Assembly (NCBI RefSeq): GCF_007995245.1
Contig: NZ_VCBA01000002.1
Coordinates: 310,001 to 374,000, forward strand
DNA from: Tateyamaria sp. syn59
Lineage (GTDB): Bacteria > Pseudomonadota > Alphaproteobacteria > Rhodobacterales > Rhodobacteraceae
Direction of reading: 5' to 3'
Length of the DNA: 64,000 nucleotides
In this document: positions 36,724-45,615 of the stretch, one piece after another
Numbering within the stretch: position 1 is the stretch's first letter
How the letters are laid out: every line of letters starts with the position of its first letter
Made by a program: the position numbers and the translations under genes
Notes under the pieces: model-generated
The model's input: the letters and a program-made list of their open reading frames with translations, nothing else
Database searches by the model: none
What the model was told of the DNA's origin: nothing

Positions 36724-37727
36724 CCGCCCCATTGATCGACCCCTTCCAGCGCGCGATTACCTACCTGCGTGTATCCGTCACCGACCGGTGCGATTTCCGC
36801 TGCGTCTATTGCATGTCGGAAAACATGACCTTCCTGCCGAAAAAAGAGCTTTTGACGCTCGAAGAGCTGGATCGCATGTGTTCGACCTTTGTTGGTCTCG
36901 GCGTTGAAAAACTGCGGATCACCGGCGGCGAACCGCTGGTCCGTCGCGATATCATGACGTTCTTCAACAGCATGGGTCGCCATCTGGAAGCCGGCACGCT
37001 CAAGGAGTTGACGCTGACCACCAATGGCAGTCAGCTCGAACGCTTTGCCAAGGACCTTTACGCTGCGGGCGTCCGCCGCGTGAACGTGTCGCTCGACACG
37101 CTGGATGAACAGAAATTCTCGGACATAACACGCTGGGGCCGCTTGCCCCAAGTGCTGCGCGGCATTGATGCGGCGCAAGCCGCAGGCCTGCGGGTGAAAC
37201 TGAACGCTGTGGCGCTCAAAGGGTTCAATGAAGACGAGTTGCCGAAGATCACCCAATGGTGCGCTGAGCGTGACATGGACCTGACCTGGATCGAGGTTAT
37301 GCCGATGGGCGACATCGGCAACGAGGACCGTCTTGGCCAATACTGGTCACTCAAGGACGTGCGCGCCCGTTATGCCGAGCACTACACAGTCACCGACCTC
37401 GCCGAACGCACGGGCGGTCCCGCGCGATATGTAAGGCTGGAGGAAACGGGGCAAAAGATCGGCTTTATCACACCGTTGAGCCACAATTTCTGCGAAAGCT
37501 GCAACCGCGTGCGGATCACGTGCACGGGAGAGATCTATATGTGCCTTGGCCAGGAAGACATGGCCGACCTGCGTGCGCCCCTGCGGGACTTCCCCAACGA
37601 CGACCGCGCTTTGGAAGAAGCCATCCGAGCCGCCATCGCTCTCAAGCCCAAGGGGCATGATTTCGACTATTCCCGCCAACGGCTGGACGGGCAGATGCCA
37701 CGCCACATGAGCCACACGGGCGGCTAA
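36720..37727 (+). CDS. moaA: GTP 3',8-cyclase (molybdopterin biosynthesis)
   Basis: This 335-aa radical SAM enzyme starts molybdenum cofactor synthesis by converting GTP to the cyclic precursor with MoaC. The radical SAM cluster motif is CDFRCVYC and the second cluster uses [12 protein letters not shown] with a later cysteine. [14 protein letters not shown] binds SAM. The C-terminus ends in the functionally important Gly-Gly. The ATG at 36720 is chosen because it gives the family's usual N-terminus. No other moa genes are in the window. Confidence 0.97.
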   Translation: MTAPLIDPFQRAITYLRVSVTDRCDFRCVYCMSENMTFLPKKELLTLEELDRMCSTFVGLGVEKLRITGGEPLVRRDIMTFFNSMGRHLEAGTLKELTLTTNGSQLERFAKDLYAAGVRRVNVSLDTLDEQKFSDITRWGRLPQVLRGIDAAQAAGLRVKLNAVALKGFNEDELPKITQWCAERDMDLTWIEVMPMGDIGNEDRLGQYWSLKDVRARYAEHYTVTDLAERTGGPARYVRLEETGQKIGFITPLSHNFCESCNRVRITCTGEIYMCLGQEDMADLRAPLRDFPNDDRALEEAIRAAIALKPKGHDFDYSRQRLDGQMPRHMSHTGG

Positions 37728-37734
37728 CCTTACA

Positions 37735-39030
37735 ATGCGGCCCACGGCCCTTTACCGGCTTTACCGCGCGCTCAGCGCGGTCGCTTTGCCCTTTGCTGCG
37801 CGCTCTGCCGTAGGAAAGCTGCGGCGCTCAGGCGTGCCTGTACACCGTGCCCATGAACGGCTGGGACATGCCACGCTCGAGCGACCGCTGGGGCCGCTGA
37901 TCTGGTTTCACGGCGCGTCGGTGGGCGAGGCGAAGTCGGTCCTCCCCCTACTGGCCCGCATCCGCGATGTCGCGCCCGGCACACAGATCCTGCTGACCTC
38001 CGGCACTGCAACATCGGCAGAAGCGGTTGCCCCCCGGTTACCCGAAACCGCCATGCATCAGTTCAGCCCGCTGGATGGGATCGGCCCCCTCACCCGCTTT
38101 CTGGCACACTGGCGTCCGGACCTATGCGTTCTTGTGGAATCCGAGCTTTGGCCAAACCTTCTGAACCTGTGTGCAGAACGGGACCTGCCGGTCGCACTTC
38201 TCAACGCCCGCCTGTCCGATCGCAGTGCCGCCGGATGGAAGAAGTACCCCGGCACTGCTGCCTATGTGCTGCGCGGCATTGTCTGGGCCCATTGCCAGGA
38301 CCGCCGCAGCCGGGATCATTTGCGCGACATGGGACTGGATGCAGCCGAGCAAGGCACCAATCTGAAATCCATCCTCGGCGCCCCGCGCGTGACATCGCAG
38401 GCGCTGGATTCTGCCCACAACGGGCTTGCCGGTCGCCCCGTCTGGGTCGCCGCCTCGACCCATCCGGGCGAGGAAGAACACGTGCTCGCCGCGCACAAGA
38501 CGCTGCTGCGGGCGCACGCCAACCTGTGCCTGATCCTCGTGCCGCGCCACCCCGAAAGGGCCGATGACATTCTGGCCCTCATCAAAAAGGCGGGGCTGAG
38601 CGTCGCGCAGCGCAGTGCGGGCAGTGATCTGGACGCGGACTCCCAGGTCTATCTGGCAGACACAATGGGGGAGACGGACTTGTGGTACGCGCTCAGCCCC
38701 ATGGTGTTTCTTGGCGGGTCATTTTCCGATGTTGGCGGGCACACGCCCTTCGAACCCGCCGCCGCGCATACGGCCATTCTGCACGGGCCGCACTACGCCA
38801 ACTTTGCCGAAGCCTATGCCGCATTCCGGATGAAGGACGCGAGTGTGGAAGTCCGCGACGGTACAGCGCTGGCGGCAGAGGTCGAAACGCTGCTGACCCA
38901 TCCCAGCCGCGCCGCACAGCTTGCCAACAACGCCCGCCCCCTCGCCCCGACAGGCACCGAGGCGCTGGATCAGATTGCTGGGCGGCTCTTTTCGCTGATG
39001 GACGACCACGCTATTGAGCCGCATGCCTGA
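37735..39030 (+). CDS. waaA: 3-deoxy-D-manno-octulosonic acid transferase
   Basis: This 431-aa protein is the Kdo transferase that adds Kdo to lipid A precursor at the inner membrane. The N-terminal anchor (YRLYRALSAVALPFAARSAV) and the conserved WFHGASVGEAKSVLPLL, VESELWPNLL, NARLSDRS and VWVAASTHPGEEEHVL segments match WaaA. The C-terminal GGSFSDVGGHTPFEPAA also fits. The start is seven bases after moaA. The stop overlaps the next glycosyltransferase, so both act in envelope synthesis. Confidence 0.95.
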   Translation: MRPTALYRLYRALSAVALPFAARSAVGKLRRSGVPVHRAHERLGHATLERPLGPLIWFHGASVGEAKSVLPLLARIRDVAPGTQILLTSGTATSAEAVAPRLPETAMHQFSPLDGIGPLTRFLAHWRPDLCVLVESELWPNLLNLCAERDLPVALLNARLSDRSAAGWKKYPGTAAYVLRGIVWAHCQDRRSRDHLRDMGLDAAEQGTNLKSILGAPRVTSQALDSAHNGLAGRPVWVAASTHPGEEEHVLAAHKTLLRAHANLCLILVPRHPERADDILALIKKAGLSVAQRSAGSDLDADSQVYLADTMGETDLWYALSPMVFLGGSFSDVGGHTPFEPAAAHTAILHGPHYANFAEAYAAFRMKDASVEVRDGTALAAEVETLLTHPSRAAQLANNARPLAPTGTEALDQIAGRLFSLMDDHAIEPHA

Positions 39031-40072
39031 ACTTGCCCACATCGACATCATCGCGCCCAATTTCAAACGGCGTCTGTCGGGCGTGACAGCCACCGTGGCG
39101 CGGCTTGTGCCGCTGCAGGCGCAGTCCATCGCCATCACCGCCTGCGCACCCGAGATGCCGGACGAGGTTCCGAATGTGCATTGGTCCCGGCTGATCGGCA
39201 TGTCGCGCAAGGGCCCCTCTGGCCCGCGCGTCTGGCATGCCCGCCGCAATGTCGAAATGATTGTGGGCCTCGCCCTGCGCGGGCTTCTCGGCAAACGGCT
39301 CAAGCTGCTTTTTACCTCAGCCAGCCAGCGCCAGCATACCGGGCTGACCAAGGCTCTGATCCGGCGCATGGATGCTGTCATCGCCACTTCGGCAAAGACC
39401 GCGGAGTATCTGGAACGGCCAGCAACCGTGATCCATCACGGCATCGACACGGACACGTTTTCGCCCCACCCGGACAAGACGGCGCTGCGGGCTGAACTGG
39501 GTCTGCCGGCCGGACCGCTCTTGGGTTGCTTTGGCCGCATCCGGGCGCAGAAGGGTACGGATGTCTTCGTCGATGCCATGATCCGCGTTCTTGCCGATCA
39601 CCCGGATGCCGCCGCCATCGTCATGGGTCGTGCCGTGGATAAGGATCAGGCGTTTCTCGACGATCTCAAAGCGCGGGTCCAAAGCGCTGGCCTCGGCGAC
39701 CGCTTGCTGTTTCTGCCCGAAGTGCCGGTGTGGGAGACACCGCGCTTTTACCAGGCGCTCGACATCTACGTCGCCCCGCAGCGGTGGGAAGGGTTCGGCC
39801 TCACCCCACTTGAGGCCATGGCATGTGGCGCGCCCGCCATCGCGACCCGCGTGGGCGCGTTCGAGGAATTGGTGAAAGATGGCCAGACCGGAACGCTGAT
39901 TGACGCAGGTGACGTCGACCAGATGGTCGAGGCGGCCCAAGCACTTTTGTCAGATCCGGTCAAACGCGCCCAATGGTCCGAACAGGCGCGCGCGCATATG
40001 ATCGACCACTTCCAACTCAAGCAGGAAGCAGACGCCATCATCGCGATCTACAAAAACCTTCTGAGCGACTGA
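39023..40072 (+). CDS. GT4-type glycosyltransferase
   Basis: This 349-aa protein starts at ATG 39023, inside the waaA stop region. It has a GT-B fold: an N-terminal IIAPNFKRRLSGVTATVARL, a linker, then GCFGRIRAQKGTDVFVDAMI and the donor-site acidic motif PQRWEGFGLTPLEAMACG typical of family GT4. RRMDAVIATSAKTAEYL and HHGIDTDTFSP agree. Coupled translation with waaA points to a lipopolysaccharide core sugar transfer, but the sugar cannot be told from sequence. Confidence 0.9.
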   Translation: MPELAHIDIIAPNFKRRLSGVTATVARLVPLQAQSIAITACAPEMPDEVPNVHWSRLIGMSRKGPSGPRVWHARRNVEMIVGLALRGLLGKRLKLLFTSASQRQHTGLTKALIRRMDAVIATSAKTAEYLERPATVIHHGIDTDTFSPHPDKTALRAELGLPAGPLLGCFGRIRAQKGTDVFVDAMIRVLADHPDAAAIVMGRAVDKDQAFLDDLKARVQSAGLGDRLLFLPEVPVWETPRFYQALDIYVAPQRWEGFGLTPLEAMACGAPAIATRVGAFEELVKDGQTGTLIDAGDVDQMVEAAQALLSDPVKRAQWSEQARAHMIDHFQLKQEADAIIAIYKNLLSD

Positions 40073-40075
40073 CGG

Positions 40076-40124
40076 GACGGTGGGTGGGGCGATCTGCCAC
40101 CCGCAGGAGCGTCACCCGACCGTC
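40076..40124. terminator. convergent terminator-like stem between glycosyltransferase and amidohydrolase
   Basis: GACGGTGGGTG at 40076-40086 can pair with CACCC-G-ACCGTC at 40113-40124 with one bulged base. A competing inner stem is GGGTGG (40082-40087) with CCACCC (40097-40102). The stretch lies between two convergent genes. No T-run follows, so it may act mainly as an RNA stabilising or pausing stem. Confidence 0.4.
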
Positions 40125-41289
40125 ACGACGCCAGTGGAAGCCTCTGTTCAACGATCTCGGCCCACCACGAGCAGCCCGCCGGGATAGCCTCGTCATTGAA
40201 GTTGTATTCGGGGTGATGGACCATAGCCGTGTCGCCGTTGCCCACGAGGATGTATGCGCCTGGCCGTTCTTCCAGCATGAAGGCGAAATCTTCGCCGCCC
40301 ATCACTAGTGGTGCCTCGTCACACTGTCCCGACACTGACCGCGCAACCTCGGCCGCGAACTCGGTCTGGGCGTCATGGTTTACCATCACAGGATAGTTCC
40401 TGTTGTAGTTGACCCGCGCCACACCGCCAAAGGTGCGTGCGACGCCCTCGCAAATCTCGGTCACCCGCTTTTCGGCCAGGTCGCGCACCTCGGCGCTCAT
40501 AGTGCGGACCGTGCCCATGATCTGCACCGTCTGCGGGATCACGTTGAACGCATTTGACGATGTCTGGAACGAGGTGATCGACACCACGATGCGATCAATC
40601 GGATCGGCGTTCCGGCTCGCGATGGACTGCAGCATCGTGACCGCATGAGAGGCCATGAGGGTCGTGTCAATTGTATCCTGCGGTTTTGCGGCATGGCCGC
40701 CCAGCCCCTCGAACTCGATCTCCAGCAGATCGGTTGCGGCAAAGAACGGTCCGGAGCGGATCGCAAACTCGCCCACAGGGCGTCCGGGCCAGTTGTGCAT
40801 GCCATACACTTCCTGGATGCCCCAACGGTCCATCATCCCGTCATCGCACATCTCGCGACCACCACCGCCGCCCTCTTCTGCTGGCTGAAAGATGACCACG
40901 ACCGTGCCATCGAAATTCCGCGTCTCTGACAGGTATTGCGCGGCCCCTAGCAGCATCGCCGTGTGTCCGTCATGGCCGCAGGCGTGCATGGCGTTGGGCG
41001 TTTGCGAGGCATACTCGACCCCGGTCTGCTCATGGATCGGCAGCGCATCCATATCGGCGCGCAGTCCAATCACCTTACCCGAGCCATCCGTCTTGCCCTT
41101 GATCACACCCACAACCCCTGTGCGGCCAATGCCCTCGACCACCTCGTCGCAACCGAAGGCGCGCAGCTTTTCGGCGACCAGTGCGCTGGTGCGGTGGGTG
41201 TCGAACAGAATCTCTGGATGCTGGTGGATGTCGCGCCGCCACGCGGTGATGTCGGCATGCATTTCGGCAAAACGGTTCTTGATGGGCAT
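40123..41289 (-). CDS. M20 family amidohydrolase (second of tandem pair)
   Basis: This 388-aa metallo-amidohydrolase resembles hippurate or N-acyl-amino-acid hydrolases. The first metal region is LRADMDALPIHEQTG with NAMHACGHDGHTAMLLG, the catalytic glutamates are in FQPAEEGGGGG, and the dimerisation domain follows. MGGEDFAFMLE and MVHHPEYNFNDEAI are the C-terminal metal-binding parts. It shares most of its sequence pattern with the next gene (both begin MPIKNR), so the pair arose by duplication. Substrates are probably N-acylated amino acids. Confidence 0.92.
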   Translation of the reverse strand: MPIKNRFAEMHADITAWRRDIHQHPEILFDTHRTSALVAEKLRAFGCDEVVEGIGRTGVVGVIKGKTDGSGKVIGLRADMDALPIHEQTGVEYASQTPNAMHACGHDGHTAMLLGAAQYLSETRNFDGTVVVIFQPAEEGGGGGREMCDDGMMDRWGIQEVYGMHNWPGRPVGEFAIRSGPFFAATDLLEIEFEGLGGHAAKPQDTIDTTLMASHAVTMLQSIASRNADPIDRIVVSITSFQTSSNAFNVIPQTVQIMGTVRTMSAEVRDLAEKRVTEICEGVARTFGGVARVNYNRNYPVMVNHDAQTEFAAEVARSVSGQCDEAPLVMGGEDFAFMLEERPGAYILVGNGDTAMVHHPEYNFNDEAIPAGCSWWAEIVEQRLPLAS

Positions 41290-41304
41290 TCGTAAATCCT
41301 GTGA

Positions 41305-42471
41305 CTACTGCGCGGGCATCCGTTGTTCGACCAGTTCGACAAACCAGCTGGCCCCGGCAGGGATCGCGTCGTCATCGAACTGGTATTCTGGGTGGTGGAC
41401 CATCGGCCCGTCCCCATTACCCAACATGATGTAGGCCCCCGGACAGGCATTCAACATGAACGAGAAGTCCTCGGCGGCCATGATCGGCGGAATATCGGTG
41501 ATCACATCACCCGCAACAGCGCGCGCGGCAGCGGCGGCGTATTCGGTGTGCTCTTCGTGATTGATGGTCGCGGGGTAGCCGACGGTATAGTCAACGTCGA
41601 TCTCGCATTGGTGGGCCTGTGCCGTTGCCCTGGCAATCTCTTTCACCCGTGCCTCCACAAAGTCGCGCACGTCGGGGTCGAGGGCGCGCACCGTACCGGT
41701 CATGCGGGTGACGTGGGGGATGATGTTGTGTGTGTCGATATCGGAATGCAGCGCGCACACTGACACCACGGCAGAGGCGAGCGGGTCAACGTTCCGGCTC
41801 GTGATGCTTTGCAGGCCGAGGATGATATGTGCCGCAGCCACATTGGGGTCGATGGCCTGATGCGGCGCGGCTGCGTGCCCGCCCTTCCCGGTGACGGTCA
41901 GCTTGAACTCATCGGCTGCGGCAAGAAGTGCCCCGGACCGGATGGCAAACTGCCCTGTCGGCAGGCCGGGCATGTTGTGCAGGCCGTACACCTCCTGAAT
42001 GCCCCAGCGCTCGATCAGCCCGTCATTGACCATCTCACGGCCACCCCCGCCGCCTTCTTCGGCGGGTTGAAAGGCCAACACCACAGTGCCATCGAAATTG
42101 CGTGTCTCGGCCAGGTACTGTGCGGCGCCCAGCAGGATCGAGGTATGCCCGTCATGGCCGCAAGCGTGCATCTTGCCGGGATGCTTCGAGGCATAGTCGA
42201 GCCCGGTTGCCTCCTCGATTGGCAGCGCATCCATGTCGGCGCGCAGTCCGACGACGCGGCCTTTCGTGTCGGTCTTGCCATTGATCACGGCAACCACGCC
42301 GGTCTTACCAACCCCCGTTGTGATGTCGTCGACGCCAAACTCGCGCAGCCGTTCGACCACGAATGCAGCCGTTTCATGCACGTCGAAATCAAGTTCGGGA
42401 TGGGCGTGCAGGTGGCGGCGCCAACCAATGATCTCGGCATGGGTTTCTGCGAGGCGGTTCTTGATGGGCAT
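41305..42471 (-). CDS. M20 family amidohydrolase (first of tandem pair)
   Basis: This 388-codon frame starts at ATG 42471 and encodes a second M20 amidohydrolase with LRADMDALPIEEATGLDYAS, MHACGHDGHTSILLGAAQYL, FQPAEEGGGGG and MAAEDFSFMLNACPGAYI. All metal-binding residues look intact. Differences from its neighbour are concentrated in the lid domain, suggesting different substrates. It lies 13 bases after a flavin oxidoreductase gene and with it may degrade N-acyl or D-configured amino acids. Confidence 0.92.
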   Translation of the reverse strand: MPIKNRLAETHAEIIGWRRHLHAHPELDFDVHETAAFVVERLREFGVDDITTGVGKTGVVAVINGKTDTKGRVVGLRADMDALPIEEATGLDYASKHPGKMHACGHDGHTSILLGAAQYLAETRNFDGTVVLAFQPAEEGGGGGREMVNDGLIERWGIQEVYGLHNMPGLPTGQFAIRSGALLAAADEFKLTVTGKGGHAAAPHQAIDPNVAAAHIILGLQSITSRNVDPLASAVVSVCALHSDIDTHNIIPHVTRMTGTVRALDPDVRDFVEARVKEIARATAQAHQCEIDVDYTVGYPATINHEEHTEYAAAAARAVAGDVITDIPPIMAAEDFSFMLNACPGAYIMLGNGDGPMVHHPEYQFDDDAIPAGASWFVELVEQRMPAQ

Positions 42472-42484
42472 GGGGCAGATCCTG

Positions 42485-43831
42485 TCAGACAGAGGGGCCG
42501 AGGCGCATCTTGCTGCCATCGGAGAAACGGCTCAGGCGGAACCGTGTCAGATCATGGCCCGGATCGTTGCCCATGACCAGAGCGGCCAGCACCTTTCCCA
42601 TGCCTGGGCCAATGCCAAAGCCGTGCCCGCTCATCCCCGTTCCGATCGTCAGACCAGGCAGCGCATCAACCCGGTCCACGACAGGGACGACATCGGGCAT
42701 GGTGTCGATCATCCCTGCCCACGCCGTCTTGATCCTAACGGGCCCGAGACCGGGCAGGACTTCGTGGAAGTCACGGGTCAGTTGTGACACTTTGCGCGCA
42801 TTTGGCGCGGGGTTGAGGATGCGCATCGCCTCGAACGGGCTGGGGCCGTCGGCGTCCCATTTCCGCGGCGTGGACCAGGCATCGGGATAGCCTTTGGGTG
42901 CCTTGGCAAAGAAACGGGTGCCAAACGGATCGGCACGCAATTGCGCCACATACTTGGGCAGGGCACGGAACGCGTCCGGCCCGATGAACAATTCATGGAA
43001 GCCACCCGCCGCAAGGGAGTAGCCGCCGTCGGCCCGAGGGCGAAACGCGATGCGGTCATCGGTGGCCCCACCGGGATAGACCATTGGCATCGGTTCAGTC
43101 GCGGCCACGGTGGCACGAACGGACAGCTGCGGGATCGACACGCCATGGCGGCGCAAAAACAGCGCAGACCAGGCGCCGCCCGCCATGACCACCTGCGACG
43201 TCCTTATCCGCCCCGCCTCGGTCATCACGCCCGCAACGCGGCCCGCCTCGATGTCCAGCGTACGGACGGCACAGGCCTCAATGATCGTTGCACCGGCGCG
43301 TGCGGCCACACCCGCCAGCGCGGGCACAGCCACCCAAGGCTCAGCCCGCATGTCCGACGCCGTGTAAAGCGCACCGGTATAAGGCCGCGCCATGCCGGGG
43401 ATCAGTTCCGCAACTTGCTTCTTGGTCAGAAGGCGGCTGTCGACACCATGCGCTTGCGCATGGGGCAGCCAATCGCCGTAGCGCGCCAGATCATCTTCGG
43501 TTTTGGCAAGGTACGTCACACCGCCTTGGGTCAGGCCGATATCCAGATTTGTCCGCTGTGCCAAATCACGCCAAAGGGCATTCGCCTCGACCATGATCGG
43601 CAACTCGTCCGGATCCCGGCCCTGTTGACGAATCCAGCCCCAATTGCGGCTGGACTGTTCGCCCGCGATCCGGCCCTTTTCCAGAAGCACAACAGACTGT
43701 CCCGCCTCGGCCAGATAAAGCGCCGTGCAGACCCCAATGACCCCACCACCGATCACAACCACATCCGCTGCCGCAGGTGGCGGGCCTGGCCACGTCACCG
43801 GTGTGGCATCACGGATGGGAAACCCGGTCAC
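42485..43831 (-). CDS. FAD-dependent amino-acid oxidase/dehydrogenase family protein
   Basis: This 448-aa flavoprotein has a Rossmann FAD motif near the N-terminus (DVVVIGGGVIGVCTALYLAE with LEKGRIAGEQSSRNWGW) and the DadA/glycine-oxidase-like fold, ending GMSGHGFGIGPGMGKVLAAL. The GTG at 43831 is the only start that precedes the FAD motif in this frame, but it has no clear ribosome site and abuts a hairpin element. D-amino acids or N-methyl amino acids are possible substrates. Context is two M20 amidohydrolases and ArgE. Confidence 0.88.
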   Translation of the reverse strand: MTGFPIRDATPVTWPGPPPAAADVVVIGGGVIGVCTALYLAEAGQSVVLLEKGRIAGEQSSRNWGWIRQQGRDPDELPIMVEANALWRDLAQRTNLDIGLTQGGVTYLAKTEDDLARYGDWLPHAQAHGVDSRLLTKKQVAELIPGMARPYTGALYTASDMRAEPWVAVPALAGVAARAGATIIEACAVRTLDIEAGRVAGVMTEAGRIRTSQVVMAGGAWSALFLRRHGVSIPQLSVRATVAATEPMPMVYPGGATDDRIAFRPRADGGYSLAAGGFHELFIGPDAFRALPKYVAQLRADPFGTRFFAKAPKGYPDAWSTPRKWDADGPSPFEAMRILNPAPNARKVSQLTRDFHEVLPGLGPVRIKTAWAGMIDTMPDVVPVVDRVDALPGLTIGTGMSGHGFGIGPGMGKVLAALVMGNDPGHDLTRFRLSRFSDGSKMRLGPSV

Positions 43832-43927
43832 CGCAAACCGGCGCGGTTTGCGTCAGCTTTCCGACACGGAAAACTGCGCCTTGCTGGAAACCGTGCCGAT
43901 TTCCAGAGGTTTTGTGCGTCACAAAAC
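43832..43927 (-). repeat. multi-hairpin intergenic element (copy with 4 modules)
   Basis: Four hairpins fill the gap between argE and the flavoprotein gene. Read on the minus strand they are 43927-43909 (GTTTTGTG arm), 43906-43884 (one mismatch), 43876-43854 (one mismatch) and 43852-43832 (nine-base arms CGCAAACCG/CGGTTTGCG). All have three-base loops. Order, size and part of the sequence match 36109-36207. It begins six bases after the argE stop at 43934. Confidence 0.85.
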
Positions 43928-43933
43928 GGCCCG

Positions 43934-45088
43934 CTATGCAACGCGCGCCACCAGATCACGCATGAAGGCATGGCCTGCCTCGAACTGAGCCACGGTGATG
44001 AATTCGTTGGGCTGATGCGCCTGTGCAATATCGCCTGGCCCGCAGACAACGGCGGAGTATCCCGCGGCCTGAAATTGCCCGGCTTCGGTCCCGTAACTGA
44101 CCACATGCGTGCCATTGTCGCCGGTGATGGCCCGCACCAGACCCTCCGCGACGCCCTCTTGCTCGGGTGTCAAGGGCGGCACCTCGAACCTGACATCAAT
44201 CTCGACCCGTGTGTCGGGATGGACGGCCTGCATGCCCTTCTCGATCTCGGCCACATGGGCGAGGTAAGTGTCTTTCAGCGCGACCACGTCGTCGCCCGGC
44301 ACGGCCCGGAAATCCATGGAGAACCGGCAATCCTTGGCCGTGATATTATGCGCAGTGCCGCCCGCGACCTGCCCCACGTGCCAAGTGGTGAACGGCGGGT
44401 CGAACATCGCCGCCAGCTCGGACGGCTTGGCCGCCATATTCTCGGCATTTCGGTGGTTTGCGAAGTCGATGATCTTCGCCCCCTCCAGGATCGCGCTCAC
44501 CCCTTGCGGCAGCAGCGACGAATGCACCTCAAACCCGATCACATGGGTGTCAAAACCTTGCCCGCCCTTGTGGCCAGTGACGACCTTCATCATCGACGGC
44601 TCACCCACAATAACGGGGCCACCCTTGGGCACGACACCCTGCATCGCGGCAATCATGGGCGGCGCGCCAAGGCAGCCGATCTCTTCGTCGAAACTCAGCG
44701 CAATTTGCATGGGCTTGCCCGCATGATGCGCCTCGACCAACGCCCACAGGGCCAGGGCATCGAACCCTTTCATATCGCAGGTGCCGCGCCCAAAATACTT
44801 GCCGTCGCGCTCGGTCACGACAAACGGGTCCGTATCCCACGGCTGACCATCAACAGGCACCACGTCGGTGTGGCCGGACAAGACCACCGCACCTTCAACC
44901 TCCGGCCCCACATGGGCAAAAAGCGCGGCCTTCGGCTGATCCGGATGATAACACCGATGAACCCGGATGCCGTGATCGTCCAGATACCCCTCGACCCAAT
45001 CCACCAGGGGCAGGTTCGTGTCCCGGCTCACGGTCGGAAAGCTGATGAGCTTTGTCATCAGCTCAAGCGGCGTCATCTTGCGTGTCAT
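43934..45088 (-). CDS. argE: acetylornithine deacetylase
   Basis: This 384-aa M20-family deacylase has VVLSGHTDVVPVDGQPWDTD, GRGTCDMKGFDALALWAL and the catalytic glutamates in SFDEEIGCLGAPP, a good match to ArgE-type enzymes that remove acetyl from N-acetylornithine. YGTEAGQFQAAGYSAVVCGP is the C-terminal metal region. Since most alphaproteobacteria use ArgJ for arginine, this enzyme may have a broader N-acyl-amino-acid role in this peptide/amino-acid block. It is divergent from the HIT gene. Confidence 0.88.
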   Translation of the reverse strand: MTRKMTPLELMTKLISFPTVSRDTNLPLVDWVEGYLDDHGIRVHRCYHPDQPKAALFAHVGPEVEGAVVLSGHTDVVPVDGQPWDTDPFVVTERDGKYFGRGTCDMKGFDALALWALVEAHHAGKPMQIALSFDEEIGCLGAPPMIAAMQGVVPKGGPVIVGEPSMMKVVTGHKGGQGFDTHVIGFEVHSSLLPQGVSAILEGAKIIDFANHRNAENMAAKPSELAAMFDPPFTTWHVGQVAGGTAHNITAKDCRFSMDFRAVPGDDVVALKDTYLAHVAEIEKGMQAVHPDTRVEIDVRFEVPPLTPEQEGVAEGLVRAITGDNGTHVVSYGTEAGQFQAAGYSAVVCGPGDIAQAHQPNEFITVAQFEAGHAFMRDLVARVA

Positions 45089-45165
45089 ATGGATCCCGTT
45101 TGAAACGCCTTCAGCCTACGCATAGTCAGGCGCCACCTCCAGCAGAAAGCCAAGGAAGCGGCAGG

Positions 45166-45615
45166 ATGAAGCATACCAATGCCCAATGCGTGTTCTGCGC
45201 AATCGTGGCCGGCACGTCCCCGGCCAGCGTTGTGCACCGCGATGCGCAGTGCATGGCGTTCATGAACCTGCGACCGCTGCACCGGGGCGAGTGCATGGTG
45301 ATTCCCCTGGTCCACATTGACCACTTCACTGATATGCCCGACGATTTGGCTGCGCACATCATGGTGGTCGGGCGAAGGTTGGGGCGACGGATGATGCGGG
45401 CCTTTGCGCCGAAACGTGTGGGTTACGTCGTGCACGGATTCGGTGTGCCACATGCGCATCTGAACGTGGTACCCCTGCATGACAGCAGCGACATCGTATC
45501 GGCCAAACACATCGTCAGCACGGACAGCGGGCTACGCATTGCACATGATGCGGTGCCGTTACGGACACGCGCCGATCTTGACGCGGATGCGGCTGTTTTG
45601 CGGGGCGATCAATAA
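45166..45615 (+). CDS. HIT family protein with altered histidine triad
   Basis: This 149-aa protein starts at ATG 45166 (AAGGAAG upstream). It has the HIT fold: CVFCAIVAGTSPASVVHRD at the N-terminus and LRPLHRGECMVIPLVHIDHF. The triad region is FGVPHAHLNVVPLH, so the first two histidines (including the usual nucleophile) are kept but the third is asparagine. It may be a nucleotidyl hydrolase or transferase with changed phosphate binding. Its 3' end overlaps the ATPase gene on the other strand by seven bases. Confidence 0.85.
   Translation: MKHTNAQCVFCAIVAGTSPASVVHRDAQCMAFMNLRPLHRGECMVIPLVHIDHFTDMPDDLAAHIMVVGRRLGRRMMRAFAPKRVGYVVHGFGVPHAHLNVVPLHDSSDIVSAKHIVSTDSGLRIAHDAVPLRTRADLDADAAVLRGDQ

Noticed and set aside
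42941-45103. 720-codon open frame on the plus strand
   Set aside because: It is antisense to the flavoprotein and argE genes and crosses the hairpin element. No family pattern is seen.
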